NCBI GenBank assembly: GCA_944391635.1
Contig: CALXUL010000091.1
Coordinates: 1 to 6,634 of the forward strand
Direction of reading: 5' to 3'
Source of the DNA: an uncultured Clostridia bacterium
GTDB lineage: Bacteria; Bacillota; Clostridia; UBA1381
Length of the DNA: 6,634 nucleotides
Shown here: piece after piece, positions 5,954 through 6,634 of the stretch
Position numbering within the stretch: position 1 is the stretch's first letter
Layout of the letters: every line of letters starts with the position of its first letter
Notes under the pieces: generated by a model
The model's database searches: none
Seen by the model: the letters and a program-made list of their open reading frames with translations, nothing else
What the model was told of the DNA's origin: nothing
Position numbers and translations under genes: made by a program

Positions 5954-6211
5954 GTGTATTCATTGATTATGGCGGAAAATCTCACTGAGATAGCCGCTAT
6001 AACAATCTGCGGCACTGATGGTGTGATTTTTTCAGATATACTCTCTGGCAGCAAAACTGGATATAGGAGCGTTAGTGCAGGAAGCGCGCGTCTTGAAATT
6101 TATGATAATCATATGCGCCAGATAGCAGTATTATGGCTGCCGCTTGCGCCTGGCGCAAAAGCAAAGCTTTCTATATATCCGGATCTTGTACAGTTTACTC
6201 TAATGCGATAG
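5954..6211 (+). CDS. Small hypothetical protein, possibly DUF4397-like
   Basis: I do not recognise this 85-residue product with confidence. It has no signal peptide, membrane span or zinc motif. Its alternating polar and hydrophobic strands, in particular FSDILSGSKTGYRSVSAGSARLEIYD followed by LWLPLAPGAKAKLSIYPD, recall the short beta-sandwich repeat of DUF4397 proteins (a T-x-Y-x-x-V-x-AG core, then a hydrophobic PG turn); this is a resemblance, not a match I can verify. AAGGAG at 5938-5943 lies ten bases ahead of the GTG at 5954; a GTG at 5945 is too close to that site, and an ATG at 5969 would also be possible. The codon pattern looks coding and no minus-strand gene competes. It diverges from the araC-type gene and overlaps the end of the sigma factor gene by 17 nt, tail to tail. 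Confidence 0.55.
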   Translation: MYSLIMAENLTEIAAITICGTDGVIFSDILSGSKTGYRSVSAGSARLEIYDNHMRQIAVLWLPLAPGAKAKLSIYPDLVQFTLMR

Positions 6212-6634
6212 CGCGCATGCGCCTTAGTGCAGAATGTTCGATTCTTGATACGTGTACCTGTGAAACGCCTATTTCACGTGCGGTTTCACTTTGTGTTTTG
6301 CCGCGGATATAACGTGTTATTATAACAGCGCGTTCGCGGTCTGACAGGCAGGACAGAAGCTGGGAAGTCATAACCTTGTCTACAATTTTATCTTCGACAC
6401 ATTCTGTACCGATACGTTCTTTTATGTTTAGATTATTGTCGGAGGGTGTATCAATAGATTCTACCGGAGCGCACGCCTCATATGCCTCCAAAAGCTCCCC
6501 GACCGTTATACCGCATTTTGCCGCAACTTCAGATATAGTTGGTTCGCGTGCAAAACTGCGCCGCAATTCCTCCTCGGCGCAGGCTGCTCGTTGTCTGCGC
6601 TCCTTCAACCCCCTTGATATATGTATCAGTCCGT
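6195..6634 (-). CDS. SigF/SigG/SigB-group sigma factor, C-terminal part (5' end outside window)
   Basis: An RNA polymerase sigma subunit of the sporulation/general-stress group; about 145 C-terminal residues are present and the frame stays open to the right edge. It begins with GLIHISRGLKERRQR, matching region 3.0 just after region 2.4 (SigF has DG-x-x-KVSRSLKE; the split first codon ends in AC, which permits Asp). Then come region 3.1 (REPTISEVAAKCGITVGELLEAYEA), the region 3.2 loop with SIDTPSDNN, region 4.1 (LLSCLSDRERAVIITRYIRG) and the region 4.2 helix-turn-helix (KTQSETAREIGVSQVHVSRIEHSALRRMR), which would read the -35 box. Features of SigF (region 3.0, GKTQ) and of SigB (LSDRER, HVSR) are mixed; I favour the forespore factor SigF but cannot settle it without regions 2.1-2.4 and the neighbouring anti-sigma genes. 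Its base composition is visibly richer in G and C than malQ. Confidence 0.87.
   Translation of the reverse strand, partial: GLIHISRGLKERRQRAACAEEELRRSFAREPTISEVAAKCGITVGELLEAYEACAPVESIDTPSDNNLNIKERIGTECVEDKIVDKVMTSQLLSCLSDRERAVIITRYIRGKTQSETAREIGVSQVHVSRIEHSALRRMRAIALE

Noticed and set aside
6213..6222. GCGCATGCGC palindrome as a regulatory site
   Set aside because: It lies within codons for the conserved region 4.2 helix of the sigma factor and is explained by GC-rich arginine and alanine codons.

Overview
The window looks like chromosomal DNA of a low-to-moderate GC, spore-forming Firmicute, most likely class Clostridia. The evidence is a clostridial-type EF-G/EF-Tu pair, AGGAGG-like ribosome binding sites before nearly every gene, extended -10 promoters, and part of a SigF/SigG/SigB-group sigma factor. 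Family or species cannot be fixed from this stretch. Both ends of the window cut through genes.

Layout from left to right: (1) The 3' end of fusA (EF-G) is followed by a complete tuf (EF-Tu) with its own promoter and an intrinsic terminator; this is the end of a str-type translation operon. (2) A new promoter drives malQ (4-alpha-glucanotransferase), with bcp (thiol peroxidase) 21 bp downstream and no terminator between them, so the two are probably co-transcribed. (3) A short non-coding gap leads into a two-gene sdpR-sdpI type unit: a 91-residue ArsR-family repressor overlapping by 11 nt a 213-residue SdpI-family membrane protein. A strong promoter in front of it lies between two long perfect inverted repeats that share a 24-bp core (21 of 24 positions identical). 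(4) A hairpin with A and T tracts on its two sides ends sdpI and, on the other strand, a convergent AraC-family regulator gene. (5) Divergent from the araC-type gene is a small unrecognised ORF, which runs tail-to-tail into the 3' part of a sporulation-type sigma factor gene on the minus strand, cut by the right edge.

The part most worth attention is the sdpR/sdpI locus (about 3960-5000). Its operator-promoter layout can be read directly and predicts tight autorepression. In Bacillus subtilis the SdpRI pair senses and gives immunity to the SdpC toxin; no sdpABC genes are visible here, so this looks like an orphan receptor/repressor pair whose inducer is unknown. The remaining genes are ordinary housekeeping and accessory genes. 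I saw no RNA genes, CRISPR arrays, insertion sequences or phage genes.
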